A DNA stretch of 64,000 nucleotides from Mucilaginibacter_A sp050955045 (GCA_050955045.1 JBPBQV010000010.1:1-64000); one strand, 5' to 3'; counted from the stretch's first letter, positions 43,548-52,252 are shown. The notes: a model not told the origin generated them from the letters alone. Numbers and translations: made by a program.

Positions 43548-45515
43548 TTATACGTCGATCTTGGCGTATTTCGCATTTTTCTCGATAAACTCACGGCGCG
43601 GTGCAACTTCATCACCCATCAACATAGAAAAAGTATGATCGCAATTGGCCGCACTATCAATGGTTACCTGGCGCAATGTACGCGTATCCGGGTTCATGGT
43701 GGTATCCCATAATTGGATGTCGTTCATCTCGCCTAAACCTTTATACCGCTGAACGTGTACGCTATCTTCTTTTCCACCACCTTTTAAGCGTTGTATGGCA
43801 GCATCGCGTTGAGTGTCATCCCAGCAATACTGAAATTCTTTGCCTTTTTTAACCTGATATAAGGGTGGCGTAGCAATGTAGATATAACCAAATTCGACTA
43901 GCTCTTTCATATAACGGAAAAAGAACGTCAGGATTAAAGTTGTAATGTGAGAACCATCCACATCAGCATCCGTCATGATCACAATTTTGTGATAACGAAG
44001 TTTGGTAATGTTTAATGCTTTATCATCTTCCGGCGTACCAATACTTACACCCAAAGCGGTAAACATGTTCTTGATCTCTTCATTTTCGTAGATCTTGTAT
44101 TCCATTGCTTTCTCTACATTCAGGATTTTACCTCGTAAAGGAAGTATGGCCTGAAAATGTCGGTCGCGACCTTGCTTAGCTGTTCCGCCTGCAGAATCTC
44201 CCTCAACCAAAAACAACTCACATTTTCCCGGATCGCTATCGGCACAATCGGCCAATTTTCCAGGCAAACCTGTACCACTCATTACGTTTTTGCGCTGCAC
44301 CATTTCGCGTGCTTTACGCGCAGCAGAACGAGCTGTAGCAGCCAGAATAACTTTGTTAACAATTAATCGGGCTTCTTTTGGATTTTCCTCCAGATAATTA
44401 CCCAAAATCTCACCAACAGACATGTCAACTGCACCCATCACCTCATTATTACCTAACTTGGTTTTGGTTTGACCTTCAAACTGTGGTTCCTGTACTTTTA
44501 CAGAGATAACGGCAGTTAATCCTTCCCGAAAATCATCACCGGTAATTTCAATTTTGAGATTTTTCAGCAAGCCTGATTTATCCGCATAAGCTTTCAGCGT
44601 ACGTGTTAAACCGCGGCGGAAACCGGCAACGTGTGTTCCACCTTCAATCGTATTAATATTGTTAACGTAAGAATGGACGTTTTCAGAATAAGTATCGTTG
44701 TATTGCAAAGCCAACTCAACCGGAATTCCCTGTTTGTTGCCATCAACATATATAGGTTCTGGAATGATAGGATTCCGTGTACCATCCAAATATTTAACAA
44801 ACTCTTTTAAGCCACCTTCAGAATAAAACTCTTCAAAAGGATGCAAGCCTGTTTCGTCGGTTTCCCGTTCATCTGTTAAAGAAAGGTGGATACCTTTGTT
44901 CAGATAAGCCAGTTCACGAAGCCTAGCAGCAATGGTATCATATTTATATTCTGTAGTAAGCGTGAAAATTTCCGGATCGGGCGTGAAAACAACTGTAGTT
45001 CCGCGTTTGTCGGTTTCGCCAATTTCTTTAACCGGATATTGCGGACGGCCTTGCTCGTATTCCTGCGTAAAAATTTTTCCTTCGCGGTATACTAACGCTT
45101 TTAAATGGGTAGAAAGTGCATTTACGCAACTTACACCCACACCGTGCAAACCACCAGAAACCTTATATGTATCTTTATCAAATTTACCACCGGCGTGCAA
45201 AACTGTCATTACGACTTCTAGTGCTGATCTTTGTTCTTTTTGATGAAAACCGGTTGGAATACCACGGCCATTATCGCTTACAGAAATAGAGTTGCCTTCC
45301 AGTATTGATACTTTAATGGTATCGCAATAGCCGGCAAGCGCTTCATCAATAGAGTTATCAACTACCTCATAAACCAAATGGTGCAGCCCCTTTACACCTG
45401 TATCACCAATATACATAGATGGCCGTTTCCGTACCGCTTCCAGTCCTTCTAAAACCTGGATGTTGTCTGCAGAATAATTGGATCTGTCTTCTAATAATTC
45501 TTTTGTATCACTCAT
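43548..45515 (-). CDS. gyrB: DNA gyrase subunit B
   Basis: At 655 residues this is the short GyrB form. It has the GHKL ATPase domain (VDNSIDEALAGYCD, SVSDNGRGIPTGFH, SGGLHGVGVSCVNALS), a transducer domain, and the TOPRIM motifs LFLVEGDSAGGTAKQGRD and IVMTDADVDGSHI. With GyrA it introduces negative supercoils. A TAnnTTTG element lies 10 nt upstream of the start. An extended palindrome lies just beyond it, in the divergent region shared with the OmpH-like lipoprotein gene. Confidence 0.97.
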   Translation of the reverse strand: MSDTKELLEDRSNYSADNIQVLEGLEAVRKRPSMYIGDTGVKGLHHLVYEVVDNSIDEALAGYCDTIKVSILEGNSISVSDNGRGIPTGFHQKEQRSALEVVMTVLHAGGKFDKDTYKVSGGLHGVGVSCVNALSTHLKALVYREGKIFTQEYEQGRPQYPVKEIGETDKRGTTVVFTPDPEIFTLTTEYKYDTIAARLRELAYLNKGIHLSLTDERETDETGLHPFEEFYSEGGLKEFVKYLDGTRNPIIPEPIYVDGNKQGIPVELALQYNDTYSENVHSYVNNINTIEGGTHVAGFRRGLTRTLKAYADKSGLLKNLKIEITGDDFREGLTAVISVKVQEPQFEGQTKTKLGNNEVMGAVDMSVGEILGNYLEENPKEARLIVNKVILAATARSAARKAREMVQRKNVMSGTGLPGKLADCADSDPGKCELFLVEGDSAGGTAKQGRDRHFQAILPLRGKILNVEKAMEYKIYENEEIKNMFTALGVSIGTPEDDKALNITKLRYHKIVIMTDADVDGSHITTLILTFFFRYMKELVEFGYIYIATPPLYQVKKGKEFQYCWDDTQRDAAIQRLKGGGKEDSVHVQRYKGLGEMNDIQLWDTTMNPDTRTLRQVTIDSAANCDHTFSMLMGDEVAPRREFIEKNAKYAKIDV

Positions 45516-45525
45516 AAATTTATAT

Positions 45526-45533
45526 CAAACCTA
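45526..45533 (-). promoter_or_regulatory. candidate -7 promoter element of gyrB
   Basis: The minus strand reads TAGGTTTG, matching TAnnTTTG, 10 nt before the gyrB ATG, so the leader would be only a few bases long. Confidence 0.5.
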
Positions 45534-45550
45534 ACCTTCAAAAATACGAT

Positions 45551-45585
45551 TTTATGCTGATAAAAACAGCATTTATCAGCATAAA
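45551..45585. repeat. 14-bp perfect inverted repeat containing a type-B word, in a divergent promoter region
   Basis: TTTATGCTGATAAA (45551-45564) is the exact reverse complement of 45572-45585, with a 7-nt centre AACAGCA. The word TGATAAAAACAGCAT (45558-45572) is embedded. It lies where the gyrB -33 region should be, between two divergent genes, so it cannot be a terminator for either. Confidence 0.8.
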
Positions 45586-45639
45586 GTCTAAGCTGCCAAA
45601 GGTCATTTTCAAAAGATTAGGATACTTGCTTTGAAAGTT

Positions 45640-45647
45640 TATCTTTG
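45640..45647 (+). promoter_or_regulatory. candidate -7 promoter element of the OmpH-like lipoprotein gene
   Basis: TATCTTTG matches TAnnTTTG, 20 nt before the ATG. A TTG about 20 nt upstream could be the -33 element. Confidence 0.5.
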
Positions 45648-45667
45648 TCAAAATTTTTGAAAAATAT

Positions 45668-46261
45668 ATGAAAATAACGGTATCCCGATTAACATTAGGA
45701 ATAGCTGTTGCCGCAATGGCAGTTGCCTGTAATCAAAAACCAGAAGCCAGCACTTCTACCGCTGAGAAAACGCCAGCTGTTACTGTTTCTGATAAAGCAG
45801 AAATCGTTTATGTAAATTCTGATTCTTTGCTGAGTAAATACGATTACTTTAAAGATATGAGTACCCGCCTGGAAGATAAAGGCAAACGTGCACAAGTAGA
45901 TGTTTCTTCCAAAGGTCAGGCTTTTCAGCGAGAAGTGGCAGAATATCAAAAAGGTGCCGCTACTTTAAGTGCAGATCAGCGTGCTGCAACCGAACAGCGT
46001 TTGGCACGTAAACAGCAGGAATTGCAAACGTATAATCAAAATGCAAGCGCACAAATTCAGCAAGAACAAGCAACGGAAAACACGAAATTGTATGATAAGA
46101 TTGCCGACTTTATGAAAGGTTATGCCAAAGAAAAAGGCTACAAACTGATTTTAACTTATTCTAAAGCTAATCCAACAGTTTTGTTTGGAGATGAAAGCCT
46201 GAATGTAACTGATGCAGTAGTAAAAATTCTGAACGACAACTACAAAAAAGATAAAAAATAG
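45668..46261 (+). CDS. OmpH/Skp-family lipoprotein
   Basis: The 197-residue product has a lipoprotein signal (LTLGIAVAAMAVACNQ, lipobox Cys 21) and a Thr/Ser/Glu linker. An OmpH domain begins AEIVYVNSDSLLSKYDY and includes a long Gln/Lys/Glu-rich helical hairpin (about 70-150). It is the third OmpH-family gene of the window, but membrane-anchored and away from bamA. It is probably a periplasmic chaperone anchored in a lipid leaflet. The gene is divergent from gyrB and ends at a strong terminator. Confidence 0.88.
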   Translation: MKITVSRLTLGIAVAAMAVACNQKPEASTSTAEKTPAVTVSDKAEIVYVNSDSLLSKYDYFKDMSTRLEDKGKRAQVDVSSKGQAFQREVAEYQKGAATLSADQRAATEQRLARKQQELQTYNQNASAQIQQEQATENTKLYDKIADFMKGYAKEKGYKLILTYSKANPTVLFGDESLNVTDAVVKILNDNYKKDKK

Positions 46262-46291
46262 TACTGATACCAATTAAAAAACCTGAGTAAG

Positions 46292-46316
46292 AACCCCGGC
46301 CCAACCGGGGTTTTTT
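46292..46316 (+). terminator. Rho-independent terminator
   Basis: AACCCCGG pairs with CCGGGGTT around a 5-nt loop, and six T's follow. It ends the OmpH-like lipoprotein gene. The deaminase gene starts 14 nt later. Confidence 0.92.
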
Positions 46317-46329
46317 AATGCTAAAAAAT

Positions 46330-46812
46330 ATGGATGAGCAACAAAATCATGAAAAGTTTATGCGGATGGCTATTCAGTTGTCCGAGCAAAATGTGGAGCA
46401 GCGCTTAGGCGGCCCGTTTGGAGCTGTTATTGTGAAAGACGGAATGGTAGTTGCCAGAAGTTCTAACAGAGTTGTTCCGCAAAAAGACCCTACGGCACAT
46501 GCAGAAATTGCGGTAATCCGTTTAGCCTGCCAAGAACTGGACAGCCACAGTTTGGAAGGCTGTATCATTTATACCAGCTGCGAACCTTGCCCCATGTGTC
46601 TGGGTGCTATCTATTGGGCACATCTGGATGGAGTGTATTATGCCAACACCAAAGAAGATGCGGCAGCTATTGCTTTTGATGACCATTTTATTTACAAAGA
46701 AATAGAACGGCCGCTAGCAGAACGCAAACTACTTGCTGTACAATTGCTACGCGATGAAGCGCAAGTAGCTTTTAAAAAATGGGTTGATTCTGATCTGAAT
46801 ATCAAATACTGA
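46330..46812 (+). CDS. nucleoside deaminase (guanine deaminase-like)
   Basis: The product has about 160 residues. It carries the cytidine-deaminase-type zinc motif HAEIAVIRLA and CEPCPMCLGAIYWA (H-A-E and PCxxC), so the catalytic Glu and the three zinc ligands are present. ANTKEDAAAIAFDDHFIYKE in the C-terminal part is typical of the B. subtilis GuaD type rather than TadA. It probably converts guanine to xanthine. The ATG at 46330 is chosen over one at 46318 that lies just behind the terminator's T-run. The stop codon overlaps a type-A repeat. Confidence 0.85.
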   Translation: MDEQQNHEKFMRMAIQLSEQNVEQRLGGPFGAVIVKDGMVVARSSNRVVPQKDPTAHAEIAVIRLACQELDSHSLEGCIIYTSCEPCPMCLGAIYWAHLDGVYYANTKEDAAAIAFDDHFIYKEIERPLAERKLLAVQLLRDEAQVAFKKWVDSDLNIKY

Positions 46813-46876
46813 TGCTTCTTTTATCAACTAAAATTTAAAATGGTGTTGTTAGATTTTTGGGTGATAAAAGAAGCAT
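46812..46876. repeat. inverted pair of type-A repeats between convergent genes
   Basis: ATGCTTCTTTTATCA (46812-46826) and its exact reverse complement (46862-46876) flank a 35-nt AT-rich centre. The left copy overlaps the deaminase stop codon, and the right copy ends 6 nt from the stop of the S4 gene. The wide loop makes it a weak hairpin. Confidence 0.85.
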
Positions 46877-46882
46877 TACCAA

Positions 46883-47287
46883 TTATGGTTTCGGTGTATC
46901 AAAAAAACCATCTTGCAAATCGTCAATGTCCCGACGATCTTTTTTAGTTGGCCGGCCGGCTCCCTGGTCGCGCCGAATCATTGGTGCCTGGAAAACGGAT
47001 TTGTAACCATGCGTTTGTTCTACGGGCGTTAAATCTTCATAAAACATAACCGCAGTTTTTGCATCAGTTCTATTCTCTAGCAAACCGGTAACTTTTAAAA
47101 CCTTTTTTTCTATTCCTTTACTTACCTGATACGTTTCACCAACACGCACTTCATGCGAAGGCTTAATGTTCTGGCCTTCCAGCTTTACTTTTCCGGCTTT
47201 GCAGGCATCTGCGGCCAGGGTTCGTGTTTTAAATATCCTGATCGACCACAAGTATTTATCGATCCGCAACTTCTCTTTTTCAGGCAT
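46883..47287 (-). CDS. S4-domain RNA-binding protein (Hsp15-like)
   Basis: The 134-residue protein begins with an S4 domain: LRIDKYLWSIRIFKTRTLA, ADACKAGKVKLEGQ and KPSHEVRVGETYQV (about 5-60). It ends in a basic tail (RRDQGAGRPTKKDRRD). This is the Hsp15/HslR arrangement, a protein that binds stalled 50S subunits carrying nascent chains. It stands alone, with a long AT-rich gap upstream. Confidence 0.88.
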   Translation of the reverse strand: MPEKEKLRIDKYLWSIRIFKTRTLAADACKAGKVKLEGQNIKPSHEVRVGETYQVSKGIEKKVLKVTGLLENRTDAKTAVMFYEDLTPVEQTHGYKSVFQAPMIRRDQGAGRPTKKDRRDIDDLQDGFFDTPKP

Positions 47288-47655
47288 TTTATTTTGAATA
47301 TTATATTTTAATAAAACAGTTTGAAAACGGGTTTTGTTTAAAATGGTTGGTTTATTAAAAATGAGTAATTAATTTCGATCAAAAATTACAAACAATCAAG
47401 TATTAGTTGCTAATTAAAAGAAATATTTTTAAAAAAATATCTGTAAATATCAAGTACTACTGTAGAATTTTTTAATAAAAACATTGCTTTATTGTAATTA
47501 CCATAAATAAGTGCATTAAATGACAAAACACTTTACAAATTTTTGAAAAACAATCAGTATTTAATAAATTTATAGTCTCAATACTTGTAACCAATTACTT
47601 AAGTATTAGTATAAACCTAAAAACCATTTTGTTTAGTTACTTACTACTAGAAACT
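47288..47655. other. AT-rich intergenic region
   Basis: The 368 nt between the S4 gene and the orphan small gene are very AT-rich. The 10-mer AAGTATTAGT occurs twice (47398-47407 and 47601-47610), and the second copy overlaps the palindrome TACTTAAGTA (47597-47606). I see no reading frame, tRNA or clear promoter here. Confidence 0.5.
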
Positions 47656-47868
47656 ATGAAAAATTCTGTGTTTACTTACCATGATGAACTGATTAAAATA
47701 TCAGTTAAAAATCAAGTTAATAATGCTGATATGAGCATTGAGGCCGATGTTTTAGTTGATGATGAAGACAATTATAAAATCTTGAAAAAAAATGGAGTTA
47801 GTGTATCGGTCAACAAAAATTGCATTATAGATCCGTCGCTTTTAGCATTGATAAATAAGTGCATTTGA
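47656..47868 (+). CDS. small orphan protein of unknown function
   Basis: The product has about 70 residues from the ATG at 47656, beginning MKNSVFTYHDELIKIS. A longer frame from a TTG at 47629 has no support. It is mixed alpha/beta in appearance with an acidic centre (VLVDDEDNYKILKKNG) and has no signal peptide, membrane helix or motif I recognise. It lies between two long non-coding stretches, with neither neighbour close. Coding status is likely but not certain. Confidence 0.5.
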   Translation: MKNSVFTYHDELIKISVKNQVNNADMSIEADVLVDDEDNYKILKKNGVSVSVNKNCIIDPSLLALINKCI

Positions 47869-48046
47869 TCAACTTTACTTTTCCAATATTTTGCTGCTCT
47901 ACTCAGATCAAATTCTGATTTTATAATTTGCCCATCAATTTGGGCAGTATGTAACTGCTTTTATTTACCTAACTTAATTTAACCTTATTTATCAGGTAAA
48001 AATGCCTTGCCTGCTACTTGTCAGAAGTTAAAATCTCATTTTTTGC
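47869..48046. other. intergenic region upstream of dapD
   Basis: No gene is seen. A short hairpin, GCCCA/TGGGC with a 6-nt loop, lies near 47930-47946 without a following T-run. It may end the transcript of the orphan gene, but the evidence is weak. Confidence 0.3.
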
Positions 48047-48054
48047 TATGTTTG
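48047..48054 (+). promoter_or_regulatory. candidate -7 promoter element of dapD
   Basis: TATGTTTG matches TAnnTTTG, 78 nt before the dapD ATG. It implies a leader of about 70 nt. Confidence 0.4.
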
Positions 48055-48132
48055 CGGCTACGAAATTTACAGTAGTATTGCCACTGTAAATTTTCTACTG
48101 TTGTTAACACAAAAAATAAGACAAAAACTGAT

Positions 48133-48951
48133 ATGTACACAGATGTAAAAAACCTGATTGAAGACGCATGGATAGACCGAACCTTGTTAGGTTCTAAAGA
48201 ACATGTTACGGCTATAGAAAGCGTTATTGATGATTTGGATACAGGAAAATTGCGCGTTGCAGAATTAATAACTGGCCGCTGGCATATTAACGACTGGATT
48301 AAAAAAGCAGTAATTTTATATTTTCCGATACGCGAAATGGCAGAAATTAAAGTTGGGCCATTTGTGTTTCATGATAAAATGAAACTAAAAACCAATTACA
48401 AAGAAATTGGTGTTCGGGTGGTTCCGCATGGCATTGCACGTTACGGCGCATATTTGGCTAAAGGTGTAATTTTGATGCCTTCGTATGTAAATATCGGTGC
48501 TTTTGTAGATGAAGGAACCATGGTTGATACCTGGGCAACAGTAGGCTCTTGTGCACAAATTGGAAAAAATGTGCATTTGAGCGGTGGTGTAGGTATTGGC
48601 GGCGTTTTAGAACCCGTGCAAGCCGCTCCGGTAATTATTGAAGATAATTGTTTTATTGGTTCGAGGGCAATTGTAGTTGAAGGCGTGCATGTAGAACACG
48701 AAGCTGTTTTAGGCGCAAATGTAGTTTTAACGGCATCAACCAAAATTATTGATGTAACGAAAGAAACTCCAACAGAATATAAAGGATTTGTGCCTGCCCG
48801 TTCGGTTGTAATTCCGGGTTCATACACCAAAAAATTCCCTGCGGGAGAATATCAGGTTCCGTGTGCGCTAATTATCGGCCGCAGAAAAGAATCAACTGAT
48901 AAAAAAACTTCCTTAAACAACGCGTTAAGAGAGCACAACGTAGCAGTTTAA
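48133..48951 (+). CDS. dapD: 2,3,4,5-tetrahydropyridine-2,6-dicarboxylate N-succinyltransferase
   Basis: The 272-residue enzyme has an N-terminal helical part and then a left-handed beta-helix built on hexapeptides (VNIGAFVDEGTMVDTWATVG, QIGKNVHLSGGVGIGG, VIIEDNCFIGSRAIVVEG). It succinylates tetrahydrodipicolinate on the way to diaminopimelate and lysine. The length and the hexapeptide pattern match DapD. A glycosyltransferase gene follows after 28 nt. Confidence 0.95.
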   Translation: MYTDVKNLIEDAWIDRTLLGSKEHVTAIESVIDDLDTGKLRVAELITGRWHINDWIKKAVILYFPIREMAEIKVGPFVFHDKMKLKTNYKEIGVRVVPHGIARYGAYLAKGVILMPSYVNIGAFVDEGTMVDTWATVGSCAQIGKNVHLSGGVGIGGVLEPVQAAPVIIEDNCFIGSRAIVVEGVHVEHEAVLGANVVLTASTKIIDVTKETPTEYKGFVPARSVVIPGSYTKKFPAGEYQVPCALIIGRRKESTDKKTSLNNALREHNVAV

Positions 48952-48979
48952 TTTCAAGGAGAAGGGTTAAAAGGCAAAA

Positions 48980-50158
48980 GTGAATAACGGAAAAACAAAG
49001 CCGATTGCTGATAACTCAAGGCTAACTGCTTTAATAAAAATTGGTTTTGATGCCAAACGTGCTTTTTTAAATAAAACCGGATTGGGTAATTACAGCCGTG
49101 CTACGATAAAAGTTTTAGCCGAAAATTTCCCGGAAAACGAATATTATTTATACACACCAAAAGTCGGACATACAACGGAGTCCGACTTTTTGCTTAGTTT
49201 AACAAACGCGCATACTAAAACACCTGCTACATCTATTTTTAAATCCTTGTGGAGAAGTAAAGGTATTATTGCTGATTTAAAGCGAGACAAAATTCAACTT
49301 TATCATGGTTTAAGCCAAGAGCTTCCTTTCAACATCAAAAAAAGTGGCATAAAAACAGTAGTTACCATTCATGATCTGATCTATCTAAAATATCCAGCGT
49401 ATTTTAGTTTGATCAACCGAAAAATCTATGAGTGGAAAGCTAAAACAGCTTGCGAAAATGCCGACCTGATTATTGCTATTAGCGAACAAACGAAAACAGA
49501 TTTAATAAAATATTTTCATCTTTCTCCGAAGAAAATAAAAGTAGTTTATCAAGGTTGCGATCCTGCGTTTCGAAAACAGGAAAATGATGCGGTAAAAGAA
49601 GTAGTACGAATAAAATACGAGCTTCCTCAAAAATACATCTTAAATGTAGGAACAATAGAAACCCGGAAAAACCTATTGATTATTGCAAAAGCGTTGAAAG
49701 ATATTCCGGCGGATATTTTTTTGGTTATTGTTGGAAAACAAACCAATTATGCAGTTCTCCTTAAAAAATACCTGGTAAAAGAAGCATTGCAAAATCGCGT
49801 GCTATTTTTATCAAATGTTTCTTTTCGGGACTTACCTGCAATTTATCAGCTGGCCGAAGTTTTTGTTTATCCTTCTCGGTATGAAGGCTTTGGGATTCCG
49901 ATTGTAGAAGCTTTATCTTCGGGCACACCGGTAATTGCTGCTACAGGTTCTTGTTTGGAAGAAGCTGGCGGTTCGGATAGCATCTATGTTGATCCGGATG
50001 ATAATATTGCTTTCGCACAGCAGCTAAATTTGGTATTATCAAACGATCAGCTTCGATTAGAAATGAAAACAAAAGGACTGGAATATGTGCGCCGATTTGA
50101 AGAAAAAAACATCGCACAAAATTTAATGAACGTTTATCAGCAAGCCATCCATGCTTAG
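48980..50158 (+). CDS. glycosyltransferase family 4 protein
   Basis: The 392-residue GT-B enzyme has an N-terminal domain with FDAKRAFLNKTGLGNYSR and a C-terminal nucleotide-binding domain with LNVGTIETRKNLLIIAKAL. The E-x7-E motif is in YEGFGIPIVEALSSGTPVI. It starts with GTG at 48980. It probably adds a sugar to a lipid-linked or envelope glycan. It overlaps the tsaC-like gene by 8 nt and so belongs to that transcript, not to the polysaccharide locus 4 kb away. A type-A repeat lies in the gene at 49774-49788. Confidence 0.88.
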   Translation: MNNGKTKPIADNSRLTALIKIGFDAKRAFLNKTGLGNYSRATIKVLAENFPENEYYLYTPKVGHTTESDFLLSLTNAHTKTPATSIFKSLWRSKGIIADLKRDKIQLYHGLSQELPFNIKKSGIKTVVTIHDLIYLKYPAYFSLINRKIYEWKAKTACENADLIIAISEQTKTDLIKYFHLSPKKIKVVYQGCDPAFRKQENDAVKEVVRIKYELPQKYILNVGTIETRKNLLIIAKALKDIPADIFLVIVGKQTNYAVLLKKYLVKEALQNRVLFLSNVSFRDLPAIYQLAEVFVYPSRYEGFGIPIVEALSSGTPVIAATGSCLEEAGGSDSIYVDPDDNIAFAQQLNLVLSNDQLRLEMKTKGLEYVRRFEEKNIAQNLMNVYQQAIHA

Positions 50159-50717
50159 AGAAGAAGTTACAAAAGCGTTAAAAGTAGTGCAAGACGGAGG
50201 CATTATTTTGTATCCTACTGATACGATTTGGGGAATTGGTTGTGATGCCACCAACACAGAAGCTGTAAAAAAAATTTATCAGCTAAAGCAGCGTGATGAA
50301 AGTAAAAGCATGATTATTTTGCTTGATAACGATAATAAACTGCTTAGCTACGTACGCGAAGTGCCAGACATTGCTTATGATTTGATTGAATTTGCCGAAA
50401 ACCCGTTAACGCTGATTTTATCGGGCGCAAAAAACATTTCTCCGGCATTGATTAATACAGATGGAAGCATTGGCATCCGTGTAGTAAAACACGAGTTTTG
50501 CCAGCAATTGATCCAGCGTTTGCGCAAGCCATTAGTTTCCACATCGGCTAACATCAGCGGAAAACCTGCTCCCAAACATTTTATGACTATTGATCCCGAA
50601 ATTATTGAGGGCGTAGATTATGTGGTTGATTTGGAGCAGCACGATCTACAAGAAAAAAAGCAATCTACCATTATGAAACTGGAGCCAGATGGCCGATTTA
50701 GCTTTATCAGAAAGTAA
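50151..50717 (+). CDS. tsaC: L-threonylcarbamoyladenylate synthase (TsaC/Sua5 family)
   Basis: The 188-residue product has the YrdC-fold motifs GGIILYPTDTIWGIGCDATN, KQRDESKSMIILL and GSIGIRVVKHEF, followed by PLVSTSANISGKPAPKHF. The enzyme makes threonylcarbamoyl-AMP for the t6A37 modification of ANN-decoding tRNAs. There is no Sua5 C-terminal domain, so it is the short TsaC type. It overlaps the preceding glycosyltransferase by 8 nt and is followed by two other tRNA genes. Confidence 0.92.
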   Translation: MLREEVTKALKVVQDGGIILYPTDTIWGIGCDATNTEAVKKIYQLKQRDESKSMIILLDNDNKLLSYVREVPDIAYDLIEFAENPLTLILSGAKNISPALINTDGSIGIRVVKHEFCQQLIQRLRKPLVSTSANISGKPAPKHFMTIDPEIIEGVDYVVDLEQHDLQEKKQSTIMKLEPDGRFSFIRK

Positions 50718-50737
50718 TAATCCTTATTTTTGTGCCT

Positions 50738-50780
50738 TAAAAACAGTATTCTTATCATTGTGTAGATGCTTCTTTTATCA
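50738..50780. repeat. mixed inverted pair: type-B and type-A repeats
   Basis: TAAAAACAGTAT (50738-50749) and ATGCTTCTTTTATCA (50766-50780) face each other across 16 nt. They pair except at the two bases that separate the types and one wobble. This lies in the 90-nt gap between tsaC and the CCA transferase gene. Confidence 0.75.
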
Positions 50781-50807
50781 GCATAAAATTGGTATTTGGC
50801 CAAAATC

Positions 50808-52223
50808 ATGAAACAACATCTTCAGCATCCGGTATTTAGTTTAATTGCAAACGTGGCGGCAAAGCAGCAGGTTCAGGTGTTTGTTATTGGTGGTTATGTG
50901 CGTGATTTGTTTTTGAAGCGAAATTCCAAAGATATTGATCTAGTTGTTTTAGGAAATGGAATTGCTTTTGCAGAAGCCATCGCACAAAAATTAAAAGTAA
51001 AAGTTGCCGTTTTTAAAAACTTTGGTACAGCGAGTTTAAAATATCAAAACCTGGAACTGGAGTTTGTTGGTGCGAGAAGAGAATCTTATCGTATAGAATC
51101 GCGCAAACCAATTGTGGAAGGCGGCACGTTGGAAGACGACCAAAATCGACGTGATTTTACGATCAACGCAATGGCTATTTCTCTGAATCAGGAAAACTTT
51201 GGTCAATTGATTGATCCTTTTAACGGTGTTTTGGATTTGGAAAACAAGTTGATTCGAACGCCATTAGATCCAGCAGTTACTTTTTCTGATGATCCTTTAC
51301 GCATGATGCGTGCCATCCGTATTGCAACCCAATTAGGTTTTTCGATTGATGTGGCTGCACTGGCAGCAATTAAAACTAACTGCGAAAGAATTAAAATTAT
51401 ATCGCAGGAACGTATTGCAGATGAACTGAATAAAATTATTGCTTCGGCAAAACCTTCTGTTGGCTTTACTTATCTTTTTGATACCAATTTGTTGCAACAC
51501 ATTTTTCCGCAGTTAAATGCGATGTATGGCATAGAATATATCAACGGAAAAGGCCATAAAGATAATTTTTACCATACCTTGCAAGTATTAGATAATCTGG
51601 CAGAAAACACGACAGATCTATGGCTTCGCTGGGCTGCAATTTTGCATGATATAGCCAAACCGGCAACCAAACGTTTTGAGCCTGGCCATGGCTGGACTTT
51701 TCACGGACACGAAGATAAAGGTGCACGCATGGTTCCGAAAATTTTTGCGCAGCTTAAACTTCCGCAGAATGAAAAAATGAAATTAGTGCAGAAATTAGTA
51801 CAGTTGCACATGCGCCCGATTGTGCTGGCACAAGAAATTGTTACTGATTCTGCCGTTCGCAGATTATTATTTGAGGCTGGCGAGGATATTGAAAGCTTAA
51901 TGTTGCTTTGCAACGCAGATGTTACTACCAAAAACGAGTACAAAATAAAAAAATATCGCAACAACTTTGAGCTGGTGAAGCAAAAGTTGAAAGATGTGGA
52001 AGAACGCGACCGGATGCGGAACTGGCAGCCACCCGTTAGTGGCGAAGATATTATGGAAACTTTTGGTATTAAAGCCGGACGGGAAGTTGGATTAATCAAA
52101 AGCAGCATCCGCGATGCTATTTTAGAAGGCGAAATTTTTAATTCCAGGCCTGAAGCTTTAAAACTGATGATTCGAAAAGGACAGGATATTGGCTTAAAAG
52201 TTGTAGCAAAAGTTGATCATTAA
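50808..52223 (+). CDS. cca: CCA tRNA nucleotidyltransferase with HD domain
   Basis: The product has about 471 residues. The class-II head domain carries FVIGGYVRDLFLKRNSKDID with its D-x-D pair, followed by RRDFTINAMAISL and DDPLRMMRAIRIATQLGF. A central HD phosphohydrolase motif is in WAAILHDIAKPAT, and EDKGARMVPKIFAQLKLP follows. It adds or repairs the CCA end of tRNA, or may be a poly(A) polymerase relative. The ATG at 50808 is chosen over an in-frame TTG at 50796. Confidence 0.9.
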   Translation: MKQHLQHPVFSLIANVAAKQQVQVFVIGGYVRDLFLKRNSKDIDLVVLGNGIAFAEAIAQKLKVKVAVFKNFGTASLKYQNLELEFVGARRESYRIESRKPIVEGGTLEDDQNRRDFTINAMAISLNQENFGQLIDPFNGVLDLENKLIRTPLDPAVTFSDDPLRMMRAIRIATQLGFSIDVAALAAIKTNCERIKIISQERIADELNKIIASAKPSVGFTYLFDTNLLQHIFPQLNAMYGIEYINGKGHKDNFYHTLQVLDNLAENTTDLWLRWAAILHDIAKPATKRFEPGHGWTFHGHEDKGARMVPKIFAQLKLPQNEKMKLVQKLVQLHMRPIVLAQEIVTDSAVRRLLFEAGEDIESLMLLCNADVTTKNEYKIKKYRNNFELVKQKLKDVEERDRMRNWQPPVSGEDIMETFGIKAGREVGLIKSSIRDAILEGEIFNSRPEALKLMIRKGQDIGLKVVAKVDH

Positions 52224-52252
52224 CTAAATACTAATTTTACAAACTTATACAA

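Noticed and set aside
43548..45515. Replication origin near gyrB or dnaE
   Set aside because: No dnaA or dnaN gene and no cluster of DnaA-box-like sequences was seen near either gene.
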